A DNA stretch of 64,000 bases from Erythrocercus mccallii (lineage: Eukaryota > Chordata > Aves > Passeriformes > Dicruridae). Where the stretch lies: contig VZRG01000189.1 of assembly GCA_013397435.1 (NCBI GenBank), positions 558,001 through 622,000 of the forward strand, read 5' to 3'. The notes below the pieces were generated by a model that worked only from the letters and a program-made list of their open reading frames with translations, was not told the DNA's origin and did not search any database. Positions 37,863 to 51,571 of the stretch are shown here, one piece after another. Position 1 is the first letter of the stretch, and every line of letters starts with the position of its first letter. A program made the translations under genes and the position numbers.

Positions 37863-40800
37863 TCCACAATTCAAAGAGAAAAATGACGTTCTGGGGAGGG
37901 GAACAGTGTGACAGCTAAGACAAAAGGAATCTGATTTTGTGTGTGAGAGAAGTAAAAGCTCCATGTTTCACAGGAGAAGTCAAAAATTCCTGTAGGGCAT
38001 CCCAGCCTCAGGAGGCCCTGTTTTAAGGAGAAGATTTAAGAGCACCAGAGGAAAAATAAGGCAGAAATATTAGCTATATTTTCTTTTATCCACATTGTTG
38101 TATTTCTTGCTGTGCCAAAAATATGATTTCTTTCTGTGATTATATGTCCCTTCAAGGACTTCATAAACACAAAATATCCATGTGGGAAGTCTGAAGAAAA
38201 GACAGAATAAACAATTGGGTCCTTATGGGCCCTGAACCTGACTGCTTTTCCAGGTGGGCAGCAGGCTAAGAACCTTTGCTCAGGGCATATTGCTAAGCGT
38301 GCAGGCAGACAGTGCTGCAGGGACTGTGGTCATGGACAGAACAAGAGCTCACACATCCAAGGTTAAGAGGTGCATCCTCTGCAGATCAGCATCCAACTGA
38401 CCTCCCTTCCCACTTAGTCCCTACCACAGATATCAGGATGCCACAAGCATCATGAGTTCTCTGCTGTTTCCTCTCTGTGGCCAAGGAAGGAGAAGTTAGA
38501 TCTCTGGCACAAAACTGCAGCTTTGAGCTGCAAACTAGTACATGAAAATCAGGGCTCTTAAGCACCTTAGGTAGTTATGCTAAATGTGACAGAGTGACAG
38601 CAGCCACAGATATGTGTGTCAGAAAAATCCAACAAGAATCATGAAAGGCTGGCTCATGGCTAGCTGAGAACAGCCTTACAAGTGCAGGAACATGTCTTTC
38701 ATGGCCTCCATCTCAGCATGAGACACCCGTCAGTGCAAAACACCCTGAAATCAGCTCAGAGAGCTATTGCATTCCCTTGGGAGAAGCGTTGTGTCAGCTG
38801 GCAGGGAGAGCAGGAAGCCCAGCCTCTAAAAGCCTATTCCCACACAAAAACATCTTTCACTGCTTTGTGGGTGCCTCATCTGCACCACATGTGGTGAGGC
38901 CTCTCCCCCAGTAGTCATTGACCCACTGTGAACCCAGAGGAGGAGAAGATTTTCCCTTGAGAGGCAGAGAAAAGAGATGGGGAGAACACAGGGCTCATAG
39001 ACCCTCACAGCACCCTACAGCTCTTTACCTGGTGTGCAGCACCTCAGGCTGGTTAAAGAACTGGGAGGACAATGAGACTCATCCTCCAGATTAATCTTAG
39101 AGCACTTTGTGCTGCTCCAGGCATGTTTATTTCTCAGTTAAGATGTTACAAATAGTGATATCAGCCAGCCTGATTGTACTGTTTAAGTCATCACAGACAA
39201 TCCCATCGAGGCACAGCAGAGAGGAGCTGAATCATCTCCAGACTTAGACACCCACAGATATGTCATAGGTTTTTTTGTCCATCTGCCAAAACATGCCATT
39301 ATAGGCTGGAAAATCTGTGGAGCTAATATTTCTGCTGTTCTGTTCTGCTGCTTTCCTTCCCTTCTGTACCTTTTATTTTGCTTTATAGCATTACATGGCA
39401 TTGCATAATGCATTCACATTTTTTACAACAACAACAACAACAAAATCTTCCTTTGGATCAATAGCAAGTGTAGTATCCAATTGATATTCTTGGCAGCAGA
39501 GCAAATAAGCCAGTGCCTGCAGTGAGACTGTCTCAACAGGCTCAGTAGAAATGCTTCCATGCATAGGTGGAAGTTTCTTACCTGCTCCTTACCAAATGTG
39601 TGGGCACTGATTTCAGCAGACATTCCCTGAGGGCTGAGGTACAGTCAAAAAAGCAGGATGTACTGGGGAATAAAGTCTTTCAATTAAAGACACCATTGCA
39701 AAAGGAGTAAATTAGTTTTGTCCAAGCAGGTAAGGGAAGATGTGGAATGAGAGAGCTGTGAGCTGAACCAGTGCTTCCAGCAATCCCTCTGGGGAAGTGC
39801 TGATTGAACAAGAGCTGGAGCTGTGTTTTCCTGCACAATAAAGGATGCTTCTTCTAACTGCTATATTTGGTCTTTGTGACAAAATTAGTGGGGAAAAATC
39901 TGTGAAGAAGCTCAATACTTGGGAATCTGATAGGATGTGGCATGAACTACATGCCAAACTACTCAGCAAGATCAAAACCTTTGCAGCTGCACTTATACCT
40001 AGACAAAATCCTAGAGGCACATAGAGTCTTTATATATCCTTAAAAATGCAGACAATGTGAGAACTGAAAAATAATTTTTATTTATGGGTTTCTGTTTTGA
40101 TGTGGGCTTTTGTTTTCCTTTTATTTTTTTTTCTGATTTTTTCAGCTGAGTTTCCTCAAAATGTAATACAAGATTAATAATCTAATTTGGCCAGTTTTCT
40201 ATTTTAGGCTTGCTCCTTCTTTTCAACCACCTTAAGGTAGATTTTGTAGCATCTGCAGGGTCTTTGTGTGGAAAGATAAGCAGACGAGAGTTCACACAAC
40301 CCATACAGAAATAGGACCTCTTTAAATGTCAAGTTTGGTTGAAATTGGTAGCTGGCTCTAAAGTAAGTGGGCATGTGATGCAAATAGCCTGGCAGACATA
40401 AAATGTCTGTATAAAATCTGTTTTCTTAAGGCATTCTCAATGATTATGATGAAAGAATGGATGAAACATAGAAGAAGAAGAGTTTAGGAAGTGGACACAA
40501 TATTAATACCCAAATAGACTGAGGAAGATGTTCATCAAGAAAGCCTGAAAACCTGATATTAAGAGAGATGTGATACATGTTAATTTCAGTCCTTTTCAAC
40601 CTGCTCTGCTCAGTTCCTCAGAGATGTCTTCATGACCCAGACTTGTCATTCTCAGTACAGAATTCTTCACCCTCCAGATGGGAAAGAACAGGGAAACTTT
40701 TCCCAGTCTCATTATTTTCCTATGCATAAACCAGTCATCCCAGGGCTCCAAGAACTGATCTTGTGACTCAAACCTGGACCCCATGCTATGAGATCATCAT

Positions 40801-42920
40801 GTTTGTCGTGTAAGTGAAGCTGACTGAGATTTCTGTTAAATTGAAAAGCTGGTAAAAGAAGGAAGAAGACACATACTCTATGAATATGAAGGTCTTCCTC
40901 AAAACAAGTTAAACTTCCAGTTGTAAGCCATCAACTGTTGTTCTTTTAGGTAGTTGCAAGAAATATTAGGCTTTTCCAAACATCATGGGATTAATTTACA
41001 GGATTTGAAAGTAAGCCTAAAATAAGTTGAAAATATTTTCATAAAATGTTTCATTTTAGTTCTCGTGTCAACAGAACTATGTGTTTACCTTCCATTCCTG
41101 CCTTTAACATTTTTTCTTTGTTGCCCACAGTATTGCAGAAAATGCAGTAAAAAGGATATATTTCAATGTCTTCTTTAGAGGAAGGCATAATTTGGTCTTT
41201 CTTTCTGAAAATCAAAGCATCCAAATCCAATGAATTAGTTCAGCTTTTCATGGTGTAACCTTTCAGTTTTATACAAACCTCAGTGCACAAGGAGCACTGG
41301 AAGAGCAAATGTTGGGCCAAAGATGTGTAGGACAAAACCTAGAGTGTGAGTGGGCTTGGTGAAAACTTCCAAGGATCAGGACTTCCATCCCTACAGGATC
41401 CCTGCAGTGGGACAGCTCTCTGCTGTAGATGTCTGTAGATGTCCAAAGCCATCCCTGAGCAAAGCCCTCAGCTTTCAGTTACCACAAAAACGGTATGATT
41501 TTCAGAAGACAGCTGCTCTGGCATCTCTGGAAAAGACATTTATAAACTAGATTTCCCCAGGCTGAGGTATGGAGAAACCAGCAAACCCCTTGGGAAATGA
41601 CAGCTGAAGCATCTGAATGTACAAAACATTTTTGAATACCATTGAACTGTAGACATTCTTGCCGAGTATGAGAGTCAAATATGCTCAGTGTGTCAAAAAT
41701 GAGTTAGGAAAGTGCTGCAGTTGCTGTTTATGCCAAAGGCTCCTTCAGCTGACAGCTTTAGAGATCCTAAAAGCATAAACATTTTAGCAGACAACAAGTT
41801 GCATTTCCCAAACTAACAGCTTTTTGAAATTATGGAAAAGAAACCCATAAAATGCTTGTGTATAATTCTCCTCCCTCACATTCATTTTAAAGTACTTTAG
41901 CAAAGTAACTCTCCCCCATTGTGGTAATAGGAAAAGAACTTGTTTACAAATTGTACACTGAAATTTAAGTTACTGGGAGTAGCAACAGGTTTGTAGTGAC
42001 AGGTCACTTTAGATTGGAGTTTAATTTATGAAGATTGCTTTACCTGGGGCTATGGTAATCTATGCCTTCAGAGTAATTCACCCTCTGCCTCATTTCGAAT
42101 GCAGTCAAAGACTGTCGTATTTCACTATGACAATGTAATCACAGATCCACATTAAAAAGTCATTATTGTTTAGAATCCAGCTTGGTTTGAAAAACACTTA
42201 CTATAAAATTCAACAGCCTTTGTAAATTACCCAAAGGTTTACTCAAGAATACAAGGTACAGTGATTTAAATCTGAAACTTACTATTTTATTGATTATATG
42301 GGATTTTTAGGTCACTGCATTTACGGGAAATGATTAGTGAGTAATCAGAGTAATAAACTCCTTGATGTTGGTTCATAAATAATTATGAATTGAATTTTCT
42401 TTGTAAGGATCAGATAAAAACTGAGTAAGCCATAATATATCTCTTCTTTAACTTTCTTCCATGCAGCATTCTAAAACCCAGCAGTGATAAAACCAATAAT
42501 AATAATAATTTTCTATTTCTCTATCTTTTTTAAACCAGAAGCAATGTGCTCTCACATATATATTATTACACTCTTCAGCTTAGAGTTTTGTGTGAACCTA
42601 AAACTTGACTTTACTTTTTAATTCTACACTGACTCTTCTGGCATTTTAAAAATCTGTCACAGATAGATCCAAACTACTTTGTGATTTATGAAACCCCAGA
42701 TTTATATTCTAACCAACACTCAGCCATTTATCTATCCCAGTACATATGGTGATTATTGAACTCCTACTTATCTTTGTTCAATATCCTTCTTCATAGTTCA
42801 TTTTTCCCTGCAAATTGAGAGAGTTTTAGCCCGGACTATTGTGCAAGAGTTTAAAACCGTAATAAAAACAAATGATGCAATGAAACAATTAAAATTGTTG
42901 TATATATATTTTTTTAATTA
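37863..42920. other. Unique noncoding DNA
   Basis: No gene or transposon was recognised. A (CAA)n run is present at 39425-39441. Open frames are at most 102 codons. Confidence 0.5.
39425..39441. repeat. Short (ACA)n microsatellite
   Basis: Five to six ACA/CAA triplets lie in unique DNA. Confidence 0.85.
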
Positions 42921-43035
42921 GACATTTATGAGCTGCGAATTGGATCAGATATTCCCAATGCACATGACATGCTGACACATAATAGCTGCTTTTGGGATGT
43001 CAGGTTAGCTTTTTATGAATGCAAATAGAGGTAGG
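42921..43035. promoter_or_regulatory. Candidate conserved regulatory element with POU octamer
   Basis: Non-repetitive sequence holds a TTAATTA-like motif near 42914-42920, a CpG-retaining segment (about 42933-42960) and a perfect octamer ATGCAAAT at 43019-43026. The composition differs from the AT-run-rich flanks. This is a motif-based guess only. Confidence 0.25.
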
Positions 43036-45120
43036 TTTTCTTTTCTCAATTCACTTCAAGAATACTTTGTTCTATTTGCAATACAGTTGGACACTGCTGT
43101 GTAGCTTACTCAGAAGGTTTGAAAGCATTACATTTCAAAACAGTGATGTTCAGATTTCAGTAGAAAGCATTTCATAAATGTTTTGGACTCTATGGAAAAT
43201 TGAATATTAAAAAAGAGATAGCTTCTTTATCGTGCCACTCCTTGAACTTGCTGGTAAATGAAATCACATAGACAGTGTTGTGCCTCCTGACTGAAGCCAA
43301 AATTTCTGGCTAGAAAAGCTATTCTCTCCTCCACTCTTTTTTGATGCTGTGACTAAACTGGGCTTTGAACAGGTTATTTTCCACCAAGCCTTGTTCTCAG
43401 AGCTGCTCTGCCCACATCCCAGTGACAGTAAGGAATTTCACTTCTGCATTATGAATTGGTTCAGCTTCAGGTGTCTCCTGTCTCTGTGCACCTCACACGG
43501 GTGATCTCCAGTGCTCTCAGGGGTGTCAGACATGTCAGCACGGAGATCTGTAGCTCTACATTCTTCTGAAGGGTTGCTTTCTGCACATCATGTTCATACT
43601 ACAAATGCAATACTCACATCTTGCAGCTTAGGAGAGGTTGTGTGTGCTGATGGACATGGTATTAGGTCTGATACAGCTCCCACCCTCAGTGCTTTGGAAA
43701 ATCCATTTTCTTCACCTGTTGTCTGTTTGGAAAAAGGCCCACTCTGTTTGAAGTTTTATATTGCTCACAACTTGCTAAATAACTGGGAAATTATCACCTA
43801 AAAAGGAATTAAACTCTCAAGTATCAATGGTGACTTGTGGCTCTGAAAGAAATGGTTGTCTCTTTTTATACAGTGTAGTCAAAACATCACAAATAAAATA
43901 AAAATAATAGTTATTTGGGAACTGGAAAGAAAACAAATACAAAACGTGCTTAAAAGTTAGCAGAAATTGTAAACACTTAAACTAACAAAACTAACAATTG
44001 CTGTAAGACTCCAATGAAGACAAAGTGATCAGAAATATTCATTGGTGATCCCTAAAAGGTGTGTACAATTCTGAAACAAGTTGAAGAGGAATAGTTACTT
44101 TAATCAGTGCGAAGAAGATATTATTGAGCCCAACAAAACAGCAACAATAATAAACAGCTTTCACACCTTTCTCATGTGGACCACCAAACATGTGCCACAT
44201 CTGAGAAGCTTTGGCCTTTGTGTAGATCTCCTTTTGGAATCTGAGCAGCAGCGAGGGGCTCCAGACGAGCTGTGTTGCTTTCCCCAGCCAGGGTAGGGCT
44301 GCTGTGCCCTGTGGGGGCTCTGACCCCTCAGCAGGCTGCTCCGATCTCTCCCATGGACATCACCCTAAAATGCAAGCTCTTATCCTCTGCAGACAGCCTG
44401 TGAAGTATAAAAGTGCAATCAAATGAACAAGTGTCTGAAATTATCTTTACTTGGTGCAACTTGGATGTCGACACTGTAACAAGGAAATAAGGAGAGGCTT
44501 TATCATCCTTCTTGATATTCAGTTCATTTTCAGTGTACCAGCATCCTGCTTGATTTGAGAGAAACTCACTCTAATCATACTTCACATTAATTCTCCACAT
44601 ACAATTTTAAAAGAGTTAATGACGAGGAATTGTTATTTTAATCAATGGTAACAAATTGCTAAGGAGTCCAACAAGAGGATAAATTCAAAGCACTTTTTGA
44701 GGGCCACTTTCCAACAAAAAAGACATTAAATCCATAAGTTACAGCTCTAAATTACTCTTGTATGAATTACATGAAAATGGGCTCTTTAGCATAAAGGGCA
44801 GCATCAGTTTTTCCCTCTGAACATGAAATCATTCTTTTGAATAAATGCTGTTCTTACTGGTTTGTAGGCAGTGGGGCTTCCAGTGGCTCTTGTAAGCCAG
44901 GCTCAGAAAAGCAGTTTTCCTTCAGTTTTCTTTTAAACAGTTCCTGCCAAATAATCTCCTTAAGTTGTGATAAACCAAGTCCTGAGCGTGAACGTTCCAA
45001 AACCTGGCAGGGCTGGACTTTGAAATCAGATTTTATAAGCAGGTAAATGTTGCACTCCCATGAGAGCTAGGACAGGAAAGTAAAAACTCTCCTCAGCGCA
45101 GTTTGAATAAGATACCAGTG
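43036..45120. other. Unique noncoding DNA
   Basis: No gene or mobile element was recognised. Open frames stay under 100 codons. Confidence 0.5.
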
Positions 45121-45350
45121 AGAGATGTGACAAGCCTGCCATTTGAAGACGTGGTGGCTATTATCTAATTAGCATAATTAGCCAACGGTGCTTTCTTCAT
45201 GGGTACTAGTTCCTAATTGAGGTACAGCTGCTCAGTAAAAGAACCAGCTTGATGAGACTGTGCCATCTGATTGAGAGGGACTACGCCTTTTATTCCTACA
45301 GTAGTGCCACCCTGCGTAAACCCCTAATTGGCTGGAGTAATTAACTAGAA
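45120..45350. promoter_or_regulatory. Strongest candidate enhancer: homeodomain-motif cluster
   Basis: Five homeodomain core motifs fall within 180 bp of complex, non-repetitive sequence: TAATTA at 45166-45171, 45175-45180 and 45338-45343, and TAATTG at 45214-45219 and 45325-45330. An E-box CAGCTG lies at 45225-45230. The first two TAATTA cores are nine bases apart, about one helical turn. Several CpGs are retained (for example 45150, 45186, 45315) although the neighbourhood is CpG-poor. This combination is typical of deeply conserved developmental enhancers near transcription-factor genes, but no conservation data are available here. Confidence 0.4.
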
Positions 45351-48055
45351 GGGAATAAATTTCTGTGTAGGTCTAATAATTTTTGTGATATCCAGCCATT
45401 GCTGTGATAGCATCTTCTCTCAGGAACAAACCCAAGCACAGGGAGCAGGCAAGGGAACCAGTGGGAAGGCAAATGTACTTTCAGACCATACAAGAGCTGA
45501 CAATGGGTTGCACAGTGCTGTGAAGAATAAAAGCACTGGACAAACACTCACTGACTGCTAACACTACTTTTGTTTCTATTTAACAATAAGCTATGGGGGT
45601 TACTCTAAATTCCCTGTTTTTCCCCTCACACTCCCCACTACAGGCTATTCATAGACACAAATATGATTCATCATCCCTTTGGTTGTCACCTGCTCAGACA
45701 GAATCCCAATCAATTCAAACCAGCAATAATCTATTGTGATTTAAGGATATGGATGTTCTGGTTCAGTGTTACTCAGGGAGAGACTGCAGCTTGGGCATTA
45801 GGACATCTTTGCATACCCAGCCAGGTATAGATTGAAAAGGGATGAAGTGGAGCTGGGTAAGGGCTATGCTGATTTTATGCTGATATAGCAACCTGCTGGC
45901 TGGGAAGAAACTGCAGGACTGAGCCCTGAACTTCTCATGGTGGTCTCAAAGGGCCCCAATTCCAAGACCAAAGGATCAGGTGCATTTATTTCACATTTTC
46001 CATGTAAATGGCTGCTTATAGTATTCATGTTAGAGCAGGGCTGAGAGTTCCCAAGGCACAGCAAAGCTTACTATAACAGGTTATCATGTACCAATTTTCC
46101 CTGTCATAGAATACTACTTTATTTTCTGGGGTATTTTTGCATATTTTGTTCTCCCTAGAGTTTTCTGCTTCTTGAATAACATTATGCTTACATCAGTTTT
46201 AATGACTACTAAAAACCTGTCAGTACATAGGATGCAATACTTTCACTTATGAATGGATCAATTGATATTCATTTCTGGTTTCTCCTTTAAAAACAATAAA
46301 AATACATATAAAAGTAATTTGACACATGATGTTGATAACATTTCATGAATGCCTGCCTGGCATAAGGTTACATGCAATAGACAGGATTAGTTCCAGCCTT
46401 TGTTCTTCCAAATCTCAGGGATGATAACTTAAACAGTTAGGTCAACAGTCTGAGGCTGTTCTTTGGCACAAGTTAACGTTCATTTGGGCCTTATCTGAAA
46501 GAAGCCAGGTGTTAGTGTAAATTGGCAAAATACTGCTTAATCCCACTGATTTAGATAGCTTCTTTTCTTTTCCACAAAAGGAAAAGATGAATCAATTCAA
46601 ATTATGGAGATGATGAACTCCTATTCAGAGGGGTTTGGACAGATTTATCTAGAATGCTCCTTGTGCACCTCAATAAGGATTTCTCTGTTTGCTCTGCATT
46701 GGTCTCTCATGTCATTCCACACCCTCTCATTTTTATTTAACAGTTATCAGAATGACAAAATGAAGAAAATATCCTAGGATGAATGATTAGAAAAATCTCC
46801 CCTTTCCTTCACACAGTAGGAAATGTATAGACAAGGAAAAAAATCTATAGGCAGGGAAGAAAAAGACTCACAATGCTATGTAAACAGATAAGAAATTTAA
46901 AATAATCAGAAGATAAATGCCATGGAGAAATATCCCTTCTCTCAGTGAAATGAGCAGCAGGTTAAAGGTAAAAGCATTGGTCAGGTGGACGTTGCTGGTT
47001 TGCAAAAGAATCTCAAGAAGATACCCGTGAAATGAGGGTCCTCAGAAAGTAAAATGTACAACACTTTTACTACCTTCAGCTGTCTACGGATAATGACTGT
47101 ATGAAAAATATTTTTTTCCCTATTTGATGTTTTCCAGTCATATATAAATGCAAAAATTAAAAAAAAAAACAACCCCAACCAACTGGCAACATTTTTCATT
47201 GAAAAATAGCCAGGGAAAGTCCCTCAGAGCTATTAATTAAGTTTCTAAATATGTGAACACCCACACATACCTAAGGGGAGTGGAGAAAGCAGTTTCCTGC
47301 CAGCTTTAGCTTCAATTCATTTTCCCATTTTGCACCTACAACTTTGCCAGCACAAATATTTCCTGGGGTCATTCTGTCAGCAAAAAGTAAAAATGGCAGC
47401 AGTTGGTTGTCAGTCAAATCAAATCCATGTTTCCTTACTTGCCTTCACAAACATTTGGCGTTTCCAGCAATTCAGTGGCACATGGTTTGGATTGATTTTG
47501 CTGCTATGTGCAGAAAATTTGCACAACAGCTAGAGAGATCTTGGGTCAAATCTTCAATATGCACCTCCTCTGAATGCCAGTGTGAAATAAATATGAGAAT
47601 ATATTGACCACCAGCATGAACCAATGTTGCTCTTCCTGTTGGTTTTCTCTACGTGAGAGTAGTGCTGCAAACTCCACAGCAGGCTGATGATTTACCCAGG
47701 CTGAGGCTCTCAGCTTTGTCCATCCTGAGAAGACTGGGATGAAATGGCTCTATCCTGGCTGGATGATGCAGGATAGATCTTGCAGGGTGTTTTGGACAGG
47801 AGTCAGTGGCAGCACCATAGCTGGCGCTGCTCTCTGTCCAGCCCCAGGAGGAAGAGGGTTGGGGGCACTTATGAGCCTGAATTCTCTTGTCTCCTGCCTC
47901 AGAATGTGTGGTTGAGGGGCACAATTGCACAAGGAGTAATCACAGAACTCCCCTCAATGCATGTGACTCAATAGAGGTTGCTGTGTTGTCATATTAACGC
48001 AGAGATTTCTGAGAGGGGCAAACACTCTCCCATGTGAAAATTCCTGACAACTCTC
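45351..48055. other. Unique AT-rich noncoding DNA
   Basis: No gene or transposon was recognised. Open frames stay under 95 codons. Confidence 0.5.
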
Positions 48056-48420
48056 CCTACATTTGCTTTTCATTTCCATTCTGACTACTGGTTAAGTAGT
48101 AATGATCTGGGCATAGGGCGTTTTCTGAGGATTGATGGTAGCCTGACAAGCATTTATGGCCAGAGTTATAGCCAAGGGTGCCATTAGTCCCAGCTGGTCA
48201 TTAATCCCTGAGAATGCCCTGTGCTGGGGTGGCTAATGCTATTATTAGATGAAAATGAGAGCAAACACAGGAGTATGGATTTTTTTTAAATGGTTGATGC
48301 TGTTATGATTGGAATGTGTTAGGTGGTTTTAAGAAATAATGACTTACTCATTAGGTAGTCCAATTGCCTGAATTATCTGCACACTGCATGAAGCAGGTTA
48401 CTATAATTAAAAGGTTTTAA
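48056..48420. promoter_or_regulatory. Candidate conserved regulatory element
   Basis: Unique sequence carries TTAATCC (about 48200-48206, a bicoid/OTX-type core) and a TTTATGG site near 48152 of the kind bound by posterior HOX/CDX proteins. It also has an E-box-like CAGCTG at 48191-48196 and several ATTA cores around 48221-48250. It is followed by AT-rich, mostly unique DNA. The motifs are common, so confidence is low. Confidence 0.25.
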
Positions 48421-48707
48421 ACATTTTACTTCTTAATTAAAAAAAAAAAAAGCCTGTGTCAAAACTAACACAGTTTTTCAAAACTACAATTCCCAGCTAA
48501 GTCTGCATGTTTCAAATTAGTTTCAGAAGCAGCATTTGGGAAATGTGAATTTTCTCACTGGACCTGCCAACCCTCAGGTAAAAGCTTGAGAGCTCCCCAG
48601 AGTTAGAACCTTTAGTAAAGGGTATTGATTCAGAGGGTTCTTGTTTTCCATGTGCCTACTGGAGATAACTCACTGTTAGTTAGATAGCTCCAGAATAACA
48701 GAAAGTT

Positions 48708-48728
48708 AAAAAAAAAAAAAAAAAAAAA
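48708..48728. repeat. A21 homopolymer
   Basis: Twenty-one adenines follow 'gaaagtt' and precede 'ggtatcag'. No retrocopy body or target duplication was recognised around it. Confidence 0.9.
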
Positions 48729-49490
48729 GGTATCAGAATGCCTAGGAAGCAGGCTGGAGCAGCCAACAGGGAACACAATGCATGGGGAGCTGCTGCCTCT
48801 CTCTGGATGCAGGACACTACACACAGCAGCTCGTAAGGATCTCTTGGCACTCTCTGCCAGGAAGGGTCTCCTAGCTCATCCTTTCTTTTAATAGCTGGGT
48901 GGGGTTTATCCTCTTGAACCAGAGGTTGTGGTGATGCTGAAAATCTCTATTTTACTCCATAGAGAGTCCCTGGTTGAAACATTTTTAAAAAGAGAGAACT
49001 GTGACAAATGCCATGATTAAATTCTCCCTTGGTGAATTAAGGAGGGATAATACATGGAGATTTCTTGTAAACAGAGTGTGATGGTTTTGAGCAGGGGTAG
49101 GGACAGATGGGCAAAGAGCAGAGCTGGTTTAAGATAGGTCTCCATGGCTTCCTCAGAGGAAGCATATGGCATCAGCATCTGCAATACAAGGAACTGGATA
49201 CCAGAACAAGGAACCCTAAGAAGAGCTGTTATTGTTTGGATGAAGGGTTCACCTACTACTCTGTCTTTTTTCCACCAGGTCCAAAATCTATAAGAACATG
49301 GGCTTTTGTCTCCTGTTACCTTTCAGCCTCAAGCTACTTTCAGCTCCTAGAACTTCCTGTGGTTGAAATGCTGTCTCTCTATTTAGTAATTCCCCACAGA
49401 AGTCTCTTCTCAATACTTTGTTGCATCCACAATGGCTCCTAGAAAGAGCTCACCCATACCTTTCACTGACCTCATGAAGAACCACATGCT
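48729..49490. other. Unique noncoding DNA
   Basis: No gene was recognised. An open frame of 111 codons at 49107-49442 has no recognisable domain. Confidence 0.5.
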
Positions 49491-49565
49491 TTGCTTTGTT
49501 TTGCTTTGCTTTGCTCTGCTTTGCTTTGCTTTGCTTTGCTTTGCTTTGCTTTGCTTTGCTTTGCT
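49491..49565. repeat. (TTGCT)15 pentanucleotide array
   Basis: Fifteen five-base units cover 75 bases. Thirteen are TTGCT and two are variants, TTGTT at 49496-49500 and CTGCT at 49516-49520. The pure right-hand block of nine units suggests recent expansion from the right. Confidence 0.96.
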
Positions 49566-51571
49566 TTGAGCCTGGTTCTCAGCAGCTTCCTCTGGTTGCC
49601 ACTAGCCCAGTACAGAAAGAGGCAGTGAACAGTCAGTCTCTGACCAAGTTTTCCATCCTACTCAGGCTTTTCTAGACCTTTATATTCTTCTGTCTCACTT
49701 CCAGGCTGAAAAGTTTCAGCTCAGCTGTGCAGGTTTTGTAAAAGTATCCATGAGTCAACTGAAAATTTTATCAGGGTGAGCCTGAAGAAACACACAAACT
49801 TCAGGGTTGGATCCTGCCACTTTTATGTATGAAATTTGAAAGCAAAATCAATGGAACTGCCTCTAAATGAAGAGTGGCAGACACTTCTGCTTACAAGGCA
49901 AGATATGTGTTAGCATTCATTTGTTCTGGTAATCTGTCAAGGGCTGCTTCTAAGATGTATCTGAATTGTAAAGGGTAGGGCTTAATATAAAATCTGCCAT
50001 CTCCCATGGACATGCTTCAGGTGGAGAGCATCCCAAATTTTGATCTTTTCAGTTTTAATAGTCACTTCTACAAATACTGGTCATGCAAACTGAGATTCCA
50101 AGGAAAGGTCTCCAACATTATTCTGTCCTTTTTGAAAATTTCATATTGGTACCTTAACCTTTGAAATTTGCCAATATCTCTGAAATGAATTTGTTTGATA
50201 TCTGAAGTGCCTTTTTTCTCCATTTTATTTCTACTGTTGTGAAATGGAGCACTGCAGTATTTTAGGTAGAAATAATCTGTTTGAAAGGTTGTTTGGCTTC
50301 TTTTAGTGCAAATCTTGGTAGCGAGTGAGAGCTGAAGCACTGCATTACTCAGCCTAACTTATTTTGCATACATATTAGTGCTGTATAATAATAACAATAA
50401 ATCAAGAATATGTCCACACACTTTTTTGAATTAATCTTGTCTAGACATTATTTTACCTTGCAAACAGATCAATTTGCATGTGTATAGGATGGTTTGATAT
50501 AGGAATCTCTTTTTTTCCCTAATGCTTGTTTTATTCTTTGGAGAATAGAGCCCTCAAGAAGCAGGTGCAAACAAATTTTCTCAACCTCCCACCCAAGGAA
50601 GAAGGACTTAATAAAGGAAAGGAGGTTGTCTACTACTCAGTACAATAATGCAGAGAATAATGAAGATATGCATGTTGAAGGCTCTTCCATTGGCATGGGG
50701 AACCCTGTTTCCTGCTGTCACTTCAAACAGGCCAGGAAATTCCTTCTTTTGACCTTGCATTGGCTTTGATGTTTGACATGAAGCACACAAATAGTGAGCA
50801 GTACAGGCAGCATCATTATAAGAAAGCAAAAAATCTTCCTTCCAGGGTACCAGTGCACTTTATTGAAAGGAGAATTGTCAATGTGCAAATATTGGTGATC
50901 CAGAACTGCCTCTGTGTCTGTGCAAGTGTGTGAAAGAGGGGATTCTGCTGCATATTTCACTGTGCCTTTTGCTTGGGTTGCCTTTTCCATATGGTCCACA
51001 GCCCTGCTCCATAATTTGTTACATTTGGGTTTGTATAAGTGAGTCTCACTCTCCGGTCTGATTTGTTAAGCAAGTCCTACATGATGGCATCCTGGGGAAT
51101 CCCATGAGAGGAAAGAAGGCTCATGAACATTTTTCATGTATCCATTGATTGATGGGATTGCTGGGTCATTTATAATGCCGATCTTATAAAAGGTGTGACC
51201 ATACTCTTTACAATACTTGATCTTTAGCCAACAAAATGAAAATTATCACCTTATCCTGGAAGGCTCTGTGACCAATAGCAGATCAAGGAGAATATGCTAA
51301 AGCTGGCTACAACTTTTTTTTCCAGATTTTTAAATGGGTTTGCACACAACACAGCCACCTTAAGTCAAATATTTGGTGCTGAAATTTCCTATCAATTAAG
51401 CAGATCCTCACCCAGAGCAACTGGTCTGAATTAATTTACATCCAGCTGGTCACCTGGCCCATCACATTTCCTCTCTGTGAAATCTGTTTCACTGTCTTCT
51501 TTCAATTTATTTCTCCTTCATTACATCAACGTTTCTCATCCATAGATATTCTTACACTGAATGTGATTATT
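49566..51571. other. Unique noncoding DNA
   Basis: No gene or transposon was recognised. Open frames do not exceed 93 codons. Confidence 0.5.

Noticed and set aside
37425..37911. Poly-Ser, poly-Leu and poly-Lys frames
   Set aside because: They are produced by the (TCT)28 array inside a solo LTR.
48708..48728. A21 run as the tail of a processed retrocopy
   Set aside because: No recognisable retrocopy body or flanking duplication was found, so it is treated as a homopolymer.
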